64,000 nucleotides of DNA from positions 82,849 to 146,848 of the forward strand of contig JALHNB010000016.1 in NCBI GenBank assembly GCA_022843745.1, given 5' to 3'. The notes beneath the pieces are model-generated. The model searched no databases. It was not told where the DNA came from and saw only the letters and a list, made by a program, of their open reading frames with translations. This stretch comes from Anaerolineae bacterium. Its GTDB lineage: Bacteria > Chloroflexota > Anaerolineae > Aggregatilineales > Phototrophicaceae. The translations under genes and the position numbers were made by a program. Shown piece after piece: positions 33,990-43,230 of this stretch; positions within the stretch are counted from its first letter, which is position 1; each line of letters begins with the position of its first letter.

Positions 33990-35972
33990 TTAAACGTCCA
34001 GGTTACGCACGTTTCGCGCGTGAGTCTGGATAAAGCGGCGGCGTGGGGGTACGCTGCTGCCCATAAGCATATCAAAGACGCGATCCGCTTCAGCAGCATC
34101 GTCAATTGTGACTTGGAGTAGTGTTCGCTGCGCTGGATCCATCGTCGTATCCCAAAGCTGATCGGGATTCATTTCGCCCAGACCTTTATAGCGATTGACA
34201 CGCACTTTATCGGGCTGCTTGTATTTCTTCAGGGCTTTATTCAGCAGTTCAGCCTCATTTAAGCCAGCTTCGTTATAGACATATTCCACATCTTTGCCGT
34301 TTTGCAAGCGATAAATCGGCGGCTGGGCGATATAGAGATGCCCTTCCTGGATAATCGGCTGCATATGCCGGAAGAAAAACGTCAAAAGCAGTGTGCGGAT
34401 ATGACTTCCGTCTACGTCGGCATCGGTCATGATAATCACACGCCCATAACGAATATTCTCGACTTTGAAGTCGTCGCTGATGCCTGTGCCGAGCGCCGAG
34501 ATCAACGCCTTGATTTCGTTATTATCGAGAATTTTATCGAGCCGGGCGCGTTCGGTGTTCAGAATTTTACCGCGCAGAGGCAGAATCGCCTGGAAGTGAC
34601 GGTCACGGCCTTGTTTCGCGCTGCCGCCTGCCGAATCGCCCTCGACGATGTAAATTTCGGCTTCCGCGCCATGCGATGAGCAGTCCGCCAGTTTGCCGGG
34701 GAGCGTGCTGCTTTCGAGCAGACTTGGGCCGCTGCGCACCAATTCGCGGGCTTTGCGGGCTGCCTCACGAGCGCGCTGGCTGGTCATACACTTGTCGACA
34801 ATTTTACGCGCATCTCTGGGGTTCAATTCCAGAAATTCGGCGAAAGCCTCTGATACGACCTGCGAAACCGCGCCCTGCACTTCAGCATTGAGCAGTTTAA
34901 CTTTCGTCTGGCTCTCAAATTGCGGATCAGGATGCTTGATACTGACCACTGCCGTCAGCCCTTCAAGCGTATCCGTACCCGAAAAATTCATGTCTTTCTC
35001 TTTGAGGAAACCGGCCTTACGCGCATAACGATTAATGACATTAGTAATCGCCGAGCGTAAACCCGTGAGATGCGAACCACCATCCGGCGTATTGATCGTA
35101 TTGGCAAACGCCAGTTCTGTGACATTAGATGAGTCGGTGTATTGGAAAGAAACTTCAACACCAACCGCGTAGGTTTTTTTAGTCTTATCTTCCGGCGTAA
35201 ATTCGATCTCGCGCTCGGCAAAAACAGGCTCATGCAGCGCCCGACGATTGCGATTCAAATAGCGCACGAACGATTGCAGGCCGCCTTCGAAATAAAACGT
35301 TGTCTCAGCAGGGATAGGCTGCACACGCTCGTCACGCAGCGTAATCGTCACACGGCGCGTAACGAATGCCATTTCACGGAAGCGTTGTAACAACGTTGCA
35401 TAATTAAAGTCATTGTGATCCATGACGGTAAAATCCGGTATGAAACGCTGAACGGTGCCTGTAACTTCACCGGGTTCCATTTTACGAATTTTCGTGACTT
35501 GAGTGGTCGGCACACCCGTTTTATAACGCTGTTCCCAGACATGGCCTTCACGATAAACGGTAGAAATAAACTCCGTCGAAAGCGCATTCACGGCTGAAAC
35601 ACCTACACCATGCAGGCCGCCGCTGACTTTGTATGCGCCACCGCCGAATTTGCCGCCCATTCCGATCTTGGTCATCACGCCTTCAAGTGTCGAGATACCC
35701 AGTTCCTTATTGATGCCAACCGGGATACCACCGCCGTTATCGGTAACGGAAACAGCATTCCCCTCATGCAGCGTAATCATAATATGATCGCAACGACCCG
35801 CCAAAGCTTCGTCAATCGCGTTGTCCACAACTTCATAAATCAAGTGATGCAGCGCCCGAATATCGGTTCCACCCACATACATACCGGGGCGTTTTCGGAC
35901 ATGAAGCATTGGATCGAGGTAAACAATCTGATCCTCGGTCTGTTGCAGAATAGCGGTGTCTTTATCCACCAT
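33990..35972 (-). CDS. gyrB: DNA gyrase subunit B
   Basis: A 660-residue type IIA topoisomerase ATPase subunit. The GHKL ATPase site shows [29 protein letters not shown] and [15 protein letters not shown]; the Toprim domain has [20 protein letters not shown] and later [16 protein letters not shown]; the C-terminal [14 protein letters not shown] is the GyrB tail. No extra insertion is seen and length fits the short GyrB form. It supplies ATP-driven supercoiling with GyrA, which is not in this window. The leader of about 180 bases before the ATG is preceded by a good promoter. Confidence 0.96.
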   Translation of the reverse strand: MVDKDTAILQQTEDQIVYLDPMLHVRKRPGMYVGGTDIRALHHLIYEVVDNAIDEALAGRCDHIMITLHEGNAVSVTDNGGGIPVGINKELGISTLEGVMTKIGMGGKFGGGAYKVSGGLHGVGVSAVNALSTEFISTVYREGHVWEQRYKTGVPTTQVTKIRKMEPGEVTGTVQRFIPDFTVMDHNDFNYATLLQRFREMAFVTRRVTITLRDERVQPIPAETTFYFEGGLQSFVRYLNRNRRALHEPVFAEREIEFTPEDKTKKTYAVGVEVSFQYTDSSNVTELAFANTINTPDGGSHLTGLRSAITNVINRYARKAGFLKEKDMNFSGTDTLEGLTAVVSIKHPDPQFESQTKVKLLNAEVQGAVSQVVSEAFAEFLELNPRDARKIVDKCMTSQRAREAARKARELVRSGPSLLESSTLPGKLADCSSHGAEAEIYIVEGDSAGGSAKQGRDRHFQAILPLRGKILNTERARLDKILDNNEIKALISALGTGISDDFKVENIRYGRVIIMTDADVDGSHIRTLLLTFFFRHMQPIIQEGHLYIAQPPIYRLQNGKDVEYVYNEAGLNEAELLNKALKKYKQPDKVRVNRYKGLGEMNPDQLWDTTMDPAQRTLLQVTIDDAAEADRVFDMLMGSSVPPRRRFIQTHARNVRNLDV

Positions 35973-36155
35973 ATTTGCTCCCTTTGCATGAAATAGCCAG
36001 ACATTGCTCAGATTCGAGCAGCGCCAGTGTGATTGCAGTTATTGATCTCTCAAAAAATGCGTTTAGGAAAATTCCCGAAACTTGCAGTTCTTAGATACAA
36101 GCGGGTCTCCGAAAAAAGTTCAAACATGAGTCAAACAGCTAAAAACTATGCTTGA

Positions 36156-36184
36156 ATTATATCACAATTTGAGGATAGTCACAA
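36156..36184 (-). promoter_or_regulatory. gyrB promoter
   Basis: On the minus strand TTGTGA (36179-36184), a 17-base spacer and a perfect TATAAT (36156-36161). Transcription would start near 36149, giving a leader of about 177 bases before gyrB. Confidence 0.6.
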
Positions 36185-36218
36185 GAAGGGTTTTAGCAAA
36201 AACGTTCTATAAAAAATA

Positions 36219-36314
36219 GTCGTTAGCTTTCAGCTGTTCGTCTTTGGTCAAAGGCTTTGGACACAATTCCCAAAAAGGTCTTTGACTCTAGACTACTGAC
36301 TAAAAGCTAACGAC
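36219..36314. repeat. Fold-back repeat with nested inverted arms
   Basis: Outer 12-base arms GTCGTTAGCTTT (36219-36230) and AAAGCTAACGAC (36303-36314) enclose inner arms GTCAAAG and CTTTGAC. The outer arm sequence recurs in tandem at 50414-50440. It lies downstream of the UxaA gene. Confidence 0.7.
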
Positions 36315-36318
36315 CTGC

Positions 36319-37902
36319 TTAAAGCGTCCCGCCGAGATTCCAGGGGATAAATTCGTCCTCGCCAACACCCTGCGCTTCGCTCTTGGATTTTTGACCAGAA
36401 GCGACAGATATTATCAGGTCGAGCATCTCAGCAGCGACTTGTTCCATCGGCACACCGTCGATCACCTGTCCGGCGTTCAAGTCCATATCCTCGACCATCG
36501 TGTTATACATGGTCGTATTGCTGGCAACCTTGATACTCGGCGCGGTTTTATAGCCAAAGCATGAGCCGCGCCCTGTCGTAAAGACGATAAGATTGCAGCC
36601 ACCCGCGACCTGCCCTGTCGCACCCACCGGATCGTAACCCGGCGTGTCCATGAACGTAAAACCACGTGCAGTGATCGGTTCGCTGTAATCATAAACGCCC
36701 GTCAGTGGGGTGTTGCCTCCTTTTGCCACCGCGCCGAGCGATTTTTCGTAAATCGTCGTGAGTCCACCGACCTTGTTGCCGACGCTGGGGTTATTGTCAA
36801 TTTCGATGTTCAGTTTTTTGGTGTGATCTTCCCACCAATGTACTTTGTCAATCAGCTTTTCGCCCACTTCGCGATTGATCGCACGCCGTGTCAGCAGATG
36901 TTCCGCGCCGTAAATTTCCGGCGTTTCGGCCAAAACTGCTGTACCGCCCTGCCGGACAATTTCGTCAACCGCCAAGCCCAGAACCGGATTCGCGCTCACG
37001 CCCGACCAGCCATCACTGCCGCCGCATTGAAGGGCGACGACCAATTCGGAAATGGGCTGTGGTGTGCGCTGGACAGCATTCACAACTGGCAGCAGTTCTT
37101 TGATCGCCGCAATCCCGGCTTCTGTCGTTTTGCGGATGCCGCCTTCGGTCTGAAGCGTCAAACTCGGCGGGAGGTGATTGGAGCTACCATTCGACAGCGC
37201 GTAATTGGCGACCAGATCGCTGATCTGATTCGTCTCGCAGCCCAAGCCGACCAGAATATAGGCGGCGATATTGGCATTACGTGCCATACCTGCCAGCGTT
37301 CTTTGGAGCAACAGATAATCCGCGCCGCCGATCTGCACCGCGCAGCCCGATTGATGTGAGATGGAAATGACACCATCTACGTTCGGATATTCGGCTAGCA
37401 TTTCGTCGGTAAAATGTCGGGCGATCTGGCGAACGGTGTGTGCCGAGCAATTGACTGTCGAAATTACCGCGACGTAATTACGCGTCCCCACGCGACCATC
37501 GGCGCGTTTATAGCCCATAAACGTCCGGCGCTCATTTTCGGGCACGAAATCGACGGCTTTCACATCAACGCCAAAATTGTAGTCACGCTCGAAATCCTGA
37601 ACAGCCAGGTTGTGCGTATGCACATGATCGCCTAGCGCAATATCCTGGGTCGCGAAGCCGATCACCTGCCCATAACGTCGCAAGGGCGCACCTTTGTGAA
37701 TCGACTCAGTCGCGATTTTATGCCCACTCGGAACAAACTGATGAAGCGGAATACGCGATGAACCCGTATCCAGAACTGTCCCCGGTTGCAGCGGGACTTT
37801 GGCGATCACAACGCTGTCGTCGTTATGCAGACGAATAGCGACATTTTGCAGGGGAACAACGCCTGTAGGCGAGTCAAAAAAATCGACATTTTGAGTAGCC
37901 AT
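36319..37902 (-). CDS. Altronate/galactarate dehydratase family protein (UxaA/GarD)
   Basis: A 527-residue sugar-acid dehydratase. Residues 15-95 form the SAF-like N-terminal domain (VAIRLHNDDSVVIAKVPL, GDHVHTHNL); the main domain starts with FMGYKRADGRVGTRNYVAVI and has the conserved Cys/His sites HQSGCAVQ, GLGCETNQ and LQCGGSDGWSGV. This family removes water from altronate, galactarate or related acids with an iron centre. The C-terminal GRGSCFGYKTAPSIKVASNT is also conserved. It ends 27 bases before the FAH-type gene starts upstream, so the two form an operon. Which aldonate is used cannot be read. Confidence 0.9.
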   Translation of the reverse strand: MATQNVDFFDSPTGVVPLQNVAIRLHNDDSVVIAKVPLQPGTVLDTGSSRIPLHQFVPSGHKIATESIHKGAPLRRYGQVIGFATQDIALGDHVHTHNLAVQDFERDYNFGVDVKAVDFVPENERRTFMGYKRADGRVGTRNYVAVISTVNCSAHTVRQIARHFTDEMLAEYPNVDGVISISHQSGCAVQIGGADYLLLQRTLAGMARNANIAAYILVGLGCETNQISDLVANYALSNGSSNHLPPSLTLQTEGGIRKTTEAGIAAIKELLPVVNAVQRTPQPISELVVALQCGGSDGWSGVSANPVLGLAVDEIVRQGGTAVLAETPEIYGAEHLLTRRAINREVGEKLIDKVHWWEDHTKKLNIEIDNNPSVGNKVGGLTTIYEKSLGAVAKGGNTPLTGVYDYSEPITARGFTFMDTPGYDPVGATGQVAGGCNLIVFTTGRGSCFGYKTAPSIKVASNTTMYNTMVEDMDLNAGQVIDGVPMEQVAAEMLDLIISVASGQKSKSEAQGVGEDEFIPWNLGGTL

Positions 37903-37929
37903 AATTTACACTTTCAAATCTCTAGATTT

Positions 37930-38832
37930 CTAGACAACTTTAACCGTATTCGTCAGCATTCCGATACCATCAATCGAGATCGTTACGACATCGCCAGCCG
38001 CCAGCGTGAAATCATTCGGCGGGACGACTCCCGTTCCCGTCAGCAGCGCCACGCCATCCGGGAAGTGATTGCTGCGTCCCAGATAACTTCCGAGTTCATT
38101 GATTTTGCGCTTGATACGCGAAGTCGCCACATCACCTTCAAACGCAACTTTTTCGTCGCGCTGAATATTCAAGCGAATGGTGGCTTCCGGCCATTCGTCT
38201 ACAGGATTCAGGACGATGCCCGGCCCCAACGCACATGATGCGGTATAAACTTTCGCCTGTGGCAGATAAAGCGGATTCGCGCCCTCAATATCCCGACTGC
38301 TCACATCATTGCCAACCGTAAAACCGATAGGCTGCATTGCCGGGTTATAGATCACGACCAGTTCTGGCTCTGGCACTGACCAGGTTGCATCGGAGCGAAT
38401 GCCGACCTCGCCACGAGTGCCGATCACACGCCAGCCCAGCGCTTTAAAAAATATTTCGGGGCGTTCAGCCTGATAAACGCGGGCATAAACGTCGCCGCCA
38501 TCGACAGACTCTTCCTGACGTGCGGCGCGGCTGCGTTCATACGTCACGCCCGCCGCCCAGACTTCCTGCGTATCGACAGGCGCGAGCAGGTGCGGCACAC
38601 CTTTCGCCGGGGCAGACTCAAATGCCGACAGTGGGAAATTCTTTTTACCCTCGGTGGCTTTTTGCAGGTCAGCAATTGCTTCCTGGACACGATTCACACT
38701 GGAACGCAGCCACATGCTCACCCAGGCGAAATTCACGGTAATATCGTAAACGGTTTCATCCACCAGCAGCCCCACACGCGCACCTGCGCCGCTGTCCGGG
38801 TGTATAAAACGTAACAGTGTCAGTTTTGTCAT
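37930..38832 (-). CDS. Fumarylacetoacetate hydrolase-family 2-keto-3-deoxy-acid dehydratase-like enzyme
   Basis: A 300-residue FAH-fold protein. The metal-binding pattern is seen in VWAAGVTYERSRAAR, VPEPELVVIYNP (ExE) and GFTVGNDVSSRDIEGANPLYLPQ, and LLTGTGVVPPNDFTLAAGD closes the site. Sequence style and context match 2-keto-3-deoxy-D-arabinonate (or xylonate) dehydratases that make alpha-ketoglutarate semialdehyde in Weimberg-type pathways. It precedes the UxaA-type gene on the same strand, and a YjhG/YagF-type aldonate dehydratase is divergent beyond the TnpB gene. A weak AGGAA lies upstream of the ATG at 38832. Confidence 0.83.
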   Translation of the reverse strand: MTKLTLLRFIHPDSGAGARVGLLVDETVYDITVNFAWVSMWLRSSVNRVQEAIADLQKATEGKKNFPLSAFESAPAKGVPHLLAPVDTQEVWAAGVTYERSRAARQEESVDGGDVYARVYQAERPEIFFKALGWRVIGTRGEVGIRSDATWSVPEPELVVIYNPAMQPIGFTVGNDVSSRDIEGANPLYLPQAKVYTASCALGPGIVLNPVDEWPEATIRLNIQRDEKVAFEGDVATSRIKRKINELGSYLGRSNHFPDGVALLTGTGVVPPNDFTLAAGDVVTISIDGIGMLTNTVKVV

Positions 38833-38884
38833 TTTTTCTTCCTAATGCTGTGTGGCGGTCATTGCCCAGTAAGACTTGCTTGGA

Positions 38885-39030
38885 TATTATAGTTCCTGAT
38901 TTTATAGGAATTTTGGGGCTTCTCAAAATCAGGACTGCTTTGTCGGCTTTAGCCAGACAGGGTGAACTACAACACCCTCTATCCCCTTGCCTGCCCAAGC
39001 ATCAGGGATTACTTTTCGAATGATGTTATA
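38885..39030 (-). ncRNA. Candidate omega-RNA at the 3' end of tnpB
   Basis: TnpB elements encode a guide RNA overlapping the 3' end of tnpB and the right end of the element. Here the tnpB end and following bases contain GAGAAGCCCC, a motif common near the 3' end of such RNAs, inside a 10-base stem: on the plus strand TCCTGATTTT (38894-38903) pairs with AAAATCAGGA (38925-38934), spanning the stop codon. Exact ends are not determined; the stretch given is approximate. Confidence 0.4.
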
Positions 39031-40167
39031 CGACCCGTTCACATCGGCGTTGATCGTTTGGCCATTACTGGCTACAAACAAGCCCCGTTTTGCCCGTTTT
39101 CCGGCGTACTGTTCATGTTTTCTAATCGGTTCACCATCAAGAAAGCTGCACTTACTGGTGTAGCTTTCTTCTGTCACTATCACCTGCATCCCCGCTAACT
39201 GCGCTTTGTAGGTGAGCATTTCCACAAACTGTGCCTGGGGAATAGACACGAAGTTCTGATTGGTGCGACTGCCGAGGTTGATCCCTTGTTTCCACCCATT
39301 ATTCTTGCCAATGACAAGCGTTCCGATACCTGCTTCTACCAACCGTTCGATGATCCGATAACTAGCAGTATGCAAGTAGTGCTTCACTTGCCGATTGCGA
39401 TTGTCCGTTAGTGCTTGGATGCGCTGCGACATATAGCGACCTTTTGGCAGCAGACTTTGCAGTCGCGCTCTCTCTTTGTTGAATCTTTGGTTGATACTCT
39501 TCAGCGGTCTGCCGTTAACCAGAAAAGGGACGAACCCCGGCTGATTAGATGTTACAGCCGCCAAATTGTTCAAACCAATATCCACTCCAGCTACAAGTGC
39601 CGAGTCGAGGTTGTTTTCTTTCTCGATTTCAACTGTGTAGACGACTTCGACTACATAATGACTTGTGCGCGGGACGATGCGCACCTGATTAATGGATTCT
39701 TCTGTCTGACATGTAGAGATTTGAATGTTCAGACCTGATGGTTGGATAATGCCTTGATGAAGCGCCCGTTTACTTAATGCCTGGGCGGTATAGGTAAGCA
39801 GGTTACGTCCTTGTTCCTTGTTCTTGTATTTCGGCAAGCGGGGTCTTCCACGAAATTTTTCGGGATGCGCTTTCCACTCGATCATCGCACAAAAAAATGA
39901 CTGCCAATCGTGGTCGACCTGCATCAATACTTGTTGTGAGGCTTTGCGTGGCAATGCGCAGAAATCGGGATTAGATTTCATCAGTTTCGCCAACTGCGTG
40001 TAGGGGATATACTGTCCGGTGAAAATAAAGGTTTGGCGGAGAGTGTAGTTGGCAGCATTATACAGATTCTTGGACAGAAAACATATGTGATCGAGAATAG
40101 CCCAATCCGAACTGTGGGTGCCGATGAAATGTTGTTCGACGAGCTGCATAGTATCTGACATGAACAT
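38929..40167 (-). CDS. tnpB: TnpB RNA-guided endonuclease (IS200/IS605-type, no TnpA nearby)
   Basis: About 412 residues from the ATG at 40167 (a later start at 40149, MQLVEQH, is equally possible; none has a good ribosome site). The RuvC active-site residues are visible: Asp in AGVDIGLNNLAAV, Glu in VIVTEESYTSKCSF and Asp in INADVNGSYNI. The zinc ribbon is degenerate: only one Cys (SKCSF) is present in the region between the Glu and last Asp, as in one TnpB lineage. TnpB is a guide-RNA-dependent DNA nuclease that helps transposons persist. No TnpA transposase is adjacent, so movement would need one in trans. It sits between divergent sugar-acid genes. Confidence 0.88.
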   Translation of the reverse strand: MFMSDTMQLVEQHFIGTHSSDWAILDHICFLSKNLYNAANYTLRQTFIFTGQYIPYTQLAKLMKSNPDFCALPRKASQQVLMQVDHDWQSFFCAMIEWKAHPEKFRGRPRLPKYKNKEQGRNLLTYTAQALSKRALHQGIIQPSGLNIQISTCQTEESINQVRIVPRTSHYVVEVVYTVEIEKENNLDSALVAGVDIGLNNLAAVTSNQPGFVPFLVNGRPLKSINQRFNKERARLQSLLPKGRYMSQRIQALTDNRNRQVKHYLHTASYRIIERLVEAGIGTLVIGKNNGWKQGINLGSRTNQNFVSIPQAQFVEMLTYKAQLAGMQVIVTEESYTSKCSFLDGEPIRKHEQYAGKRAKRGLFVASNGQTINADVNGSYNIIRKVIPDAWAGKGIEGVVVHPVWLKPTKQS

Positions 40168-40311
40168 CAATCTTATGTTACGATTTGGTTTTATGCGTCG
40201 CATTTTACCGTTGATTACTATAATTCACAATCGAATGAATATCAATCAAACAACCATCTTTAAATCATTCAAAACAAATCCTGGATATTCCGCTACTGCA
40301 AAGGCAAATTC

Positions 40312-42321
40312 ATGACTTTAACAAGCCAAACTCCATCGCTGGAAGCCATTCTTGGCGATAAACAGGACATCAGCCGCACCCGGACTCGCGGGGAAGGCCC
40401 TGCCGGACAGATACCCATCACCGAAGAAATGCTGCTCAATGAACCCAGCGGCAACCTTTTCGGCCTCACCCAGAACGCTGGCATGGGCTGGAATCCCGAC
40501 GAAGTGAATCGGACGCAATATCTGATTCTCAGCACACATGGTGGGATGCGTGCCGAAGACGGAACGCCCCTCGCGCTCGGCTACCACACCGGTCATTGGG
40601 AAGTCAATTTACTCGTCCGGCAAGCTGCCGAAACCATCCGCGCGGAAGGCGGCCTCCCATTTGCTGCCTACTGCACTGATCCCTGCGACGGGCGCTCACA
40701 AGGCACACCCGGCATGATGGACAGCCTGCCCTATCGCAACGATGCGGCGATGGTCATGCGGCGGTTGGTACGTTCGCTTCCCCTCCGTGCCGGAATTGTC
40801 GGTGTCGCTACCTGCGACAAAGGACTCCCGGCGATGATGCTGACGCTGGCCGGATGCAGCGATCTACCCGGAATTATTGTCCCCGGTGGGGTTACACTGC
40901 CCGCAATTGGCGCTGAAGATTCGGGAACGGTTCAAACTATCGGCGCACGTTTCGCCCACGATATGATTACGCTCGACTATGCCGCGACGATGGGCTGCCG
41001 TTCATGTGGATCGGCGGGCGGCGGCTGCCAATTTTTAGGCACAGCGGCTACCGCACAGGTCGTCGGAGAAGCATTTGGCATGTCGCTCCCGCACAGCGCT
41101 CTTGCCCCTTCCGGCGAACCCATCTGGCTGGATATGGCGCGACGTTCGGCTTTAGCAGTTTTACGGCTGACGGCAAATGGCATTCCGCTATCGTCTATTT
41201 TGACACCCACCGCGCTGGAAAATGCCATGCTGGTTCATGCGGCTTTCGGTGGCTCGACCAATCTGCTGATGCACATTCCGGCGATTGCCTATTCTGCTGG
41301 CCTGAAACAGCCAACCGTGCAGGATTGGAATCGTATCAACCGCAGCACACCACGACTCGTCGATGCCCTACCCAACGGCCCTAAAAATTTCCCAACGGTG
41401 CAGGTCTTTATGGCTGGCGGTGTTCCAGAAGTCATGCTCCATCTGCGCCGCATGGGACTGCTCAACACCGATGTGCTGACCGTCACGGGCGAAAAGCTCG
41501 GCGCAGCGCTTGATTGGTGGGAGACCAGTGAACGCCGCCAGCAGGTACGCGCCCGACTCGCAGAGGGCGACCAGATCAACCCCGATGATGTGATTATGGA
41601 TGTCAATACCGCCCGCAAAAATGGCCTCACCAGCACCGTCGTTTTCCCGATGGGCAACATCGCGCCGCAGGGAGCAGTCGTCAAGGCCACGTCAATCGAC
41701 CCGTCGGTTGTCGGCAAAGATCAAGTTTACCGTCATACTGGCCCCGCCCGCGTGTTCACATCCGAACATGCCGCGATCCAGGCGATCAAAGGCCGTACCG
41801 ATAATCCCGTGAAAGCAGGCGATGTCATCGTCATGATCGGCGTTGGGCCATCTGGCACAGGCATGGAAGAAACTTATCAGATTACATCGGCCTTGAAATT
41901 TATTCCCTGGGGCAAACAATGTCCAGTGCTGACGGACGCGCGTTTTTCCGGCGTTTCGACAGGCGCATGTATCGGTCATATCGGGCCGGAAGCGCTGGCA
42001 GGTGGCCCCATCGGCAGGCTGAGAGATGGCGATGTGATCGAAATCGAGATTGACCGCAAAAATCTCGAAGGCCGCGTGAATCTAGTCGGTACAGCCGAAG
42101 GCAGATTAACGCCTGAAGAAGCTGCTGGCCTGCTCGAAATCCGCGATATGTATCCGAATCTCGCGCCGCATCCGCAGCTACCCGACGACACGCGCCTGTG
42201 GGCAGCTTTGCAGGAAGTCAGCGGCGGCACATGGGCAGGCTGCGTCTACGATGTGGACAAAATCATCGCTACACTAAAAGCAGGCGTTGAAGCGCTAAAA
42301 CAGAACGGAAATGCACATTAG
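40312..42321 (+). CDS. IlvD/Edd-superfamily aldonate dehydratase, YjhG/YagF type
   Basis: A 669-residue iron-sulfur dehydratase. The start region ([35 protein letters not shown]) is specific for the YjhG/YagF branch, which dehydrates D-xylonate. Cluster and metal ligands are seen in [31 protein letters not shown] and [17 protein letters not shown]. The C-terminal domain has [23 protein letters not shown]. Length matches the group. It would convert a pentonate to a 2-keto-3-deoxypentonate, the substrate of the FAH-type enzyme encoded divergently 1.5 kb away. AAAGG precedes the ATG. Confidence 0.88.
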   Translation: MTLTSQTPSLEAILGDKQDISRTRTRGEGPAGQIPITEEMLLNEPSGNLFGLTQNAGMGWNPDEVNRTQYLILSTHGGMRAEDGTPLALGYHTGHWEVNLLVRQAAETIRAEGGLPFAAYCTDPCDGRSQGTPGMMDSLPYRNDAAMVMRRLVRSLPLRAGIVGVATCDKGLPAMMLTLAGCSDLPGIIVPGGVTLPAIGAEDSGTVQTIGARFAHDMITLDYAATMGCRSCGSAGGGCQFLGTAATAQVVGEAFGMSLPHSALAPSGEPIWLDMARRSALAVLRLTANGIPLSSILTPTALENAMLVHAAFGGSTNLLMHIPAIAYSAGLKQPTVQDWNRINRSTPRLVDALPNGPKNFPTVQVFMAGGVPEVMLHLRRMGLLNTDVLTVTGEKLGAALDWWETSERRQQVRARLAEGDQINPDDVIMDVNTARKNGLTSTVVFPMGNIAPQGAVVKATSIDPSVVGKDQVYRHTGPARVFTSEHAAIQAIKGRTDNPVKAGDVIVMIGVGPSGTGMEETYQITSALKFIPWGKQCPVLTDARFSGVSTGACIGHIGPEALAGGPIGRLRDGDVIEIEIDRKNLEGRVNLVGTAEGRLTPEEAAGLLEIRDMYPNLAPHPQLPDDTRLWAALQEVSGGTWAGCVYDVDKIIATLKAGVEALKQNGNAH

Positions 42322-42324
42322 AAA

Positions 42325-42397
42325 AGCTAATCAGCATTTCAGCCTGTCAGCACTTCAGCTTAATGACAAGCTGAGACGCTGAGACGCTGACTAGCTA
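42325..42397. repeat. Imperfect palindromic repeat (AGC-rich, AGCTGA/TCAGCT type)
   Basis: Bases 42325-42360 (GCTAATCAGC to TTCAGCTT) and 42368-42397 (AAGCTGAGACGCTGAG to CTAGC) are roughly complementary. A related sequence, GCTGAAAGCTGATCGCTGA, is seen at 44667-44685. Between genes in the same direction; role unknown. Confidence 0.5.
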
Positions 42398-42456
42398 TTT
42401 TTATCTTACTGATCGCTGAAAGCCACACTGCTGACAGCCAAACCAAAGAGTACACC

Positions 42457-43230
42457 ATGACAAACACACCTCCCCTGAATACACTTCTCGAATTCGCGCT
42501 TGATGCCGCATGGCAAGCCGGACGAATCACGTTGGGCTACTTTCAATCGGGCATCGACTTCGAAAAAAAGGGCGACAGCTCGCCTGTCACTATCGCCGAC
42601 AAACAATCTGAGCAAAAACTGCGCGAGATGATCGGCAAAAGCTGGCCGGATCATAGCATTATCGGTGAAGAATACGGCGAGCAAAAAGGCACAAGTCCCC
42701 TAACCTGGATTATTGATCCGATTGACGGCACAAAATCGTTCGTGCATGGCGTACCGCTTTATTCCGTATTGGTTGCGCTGACCGAAGGCGATCATTCGCA
42801 TGTGGGTGTCGCACATTATCCGGCGCTCAATGAAACGATCTATGCGGTGCGCGGTCAGGGATGCTTTTGGAATGGGCGGCGGACGCATGTATCTTCCGTC
42901 AACAATATGGCTGACGCGACTCTGCTTGCCAGCGACATTAAAGGCTATGAGGAACGCGGCAAAGCGGAAGGCTGGCAGCGTTTGGTCGACTCGACCTATA
43001 TTCAGCGCACGTGGGGCGATTCCTATGGCTACGCGCTGGTGGCGACAGGCCGCGCCGAAATCATGGTCGATCCGATCATGTGGTTATGGGATTGTGCGCC
43101 CTTCCAGGTGATTCTGGAAGAGGCCGGCGGCACATTTACCGACTGGAAAGGCAAATCGACCATCCACGCCAGCGAGAGCATCGCCACCAATGGCGTGTTA
43201 TTCGATCAAGTTATGCAGATGGTGAAATGA
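42457..43230 (+). CDS. Inositol monophosphatase-fold phosphatase (HisN-like)
   Basis: A 257-residue magnesium-dependent phosphatase. Motifs are GEEYGEQK (Glu ligand), WIIDPIDGTKSFVHGVPL (Asp ligands) and MWLWDCAPFQVILEEAGG (third Asp). The segment FVHGVPLYSVLVAL is closer to histidinol-phosphate phosphatase (HisN) than to inositol phosphatase, but substrate prediction in this family is unsafe. Length is normal. The end overlaps the next ATG by ATGA (43227-43230), an unusual coupling to a secreted-type M23 protein. It follows the aldonate dehydratase by 135 bases containing an imperfect palindrome. Confidence 0.88.
   Translation: MTNTPPLNTLLEFALDAAWQAGRITLGYFQSGIDFEKKGDSSPVTIADKQSEQKLREMIGKSWPDHSIIGEEYGEQKGTSPLTWIIDPIDGTKSFVHGVPLYSVLVALTEGDHSHVGVAHYPALNETIYAVRGQGCFWNGRRTHVSSVNNMADATLLASDIKGYEERGKAEGWQRLVDSTYIQRTWGDSYGYALVATGRAEIMVDPIMWLWDCAPFQVILEEAGGTFTDWKGKSTIHASESIATNGVLFDQVMQMVK

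Larger units (their letters stand above)
35973..36318. other. 346-base intergenic region upstream of gyrB
   Basis: No protein is supported. It contains the gyrB leader and promoter (36156-36184) and a 96-base fold-back repeat (36219-36314) next to the UxaA gene. Nothing else is recognised. Confidence 0.6.
38885..40215 (-). mobile_element. IS605-superfamily TnpB-only element, approximate limits
   Basis: The limits are approximate. The right end contains the hairpin at 38894-38934. Near the other end ATGCG-T-CGCAT (40193-40203) forms a small palindrome such as occurs at IS605 left ends, and TTGAT is found nearby, but no empty site is available to fix the boundaries. Confidence 0.4.
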
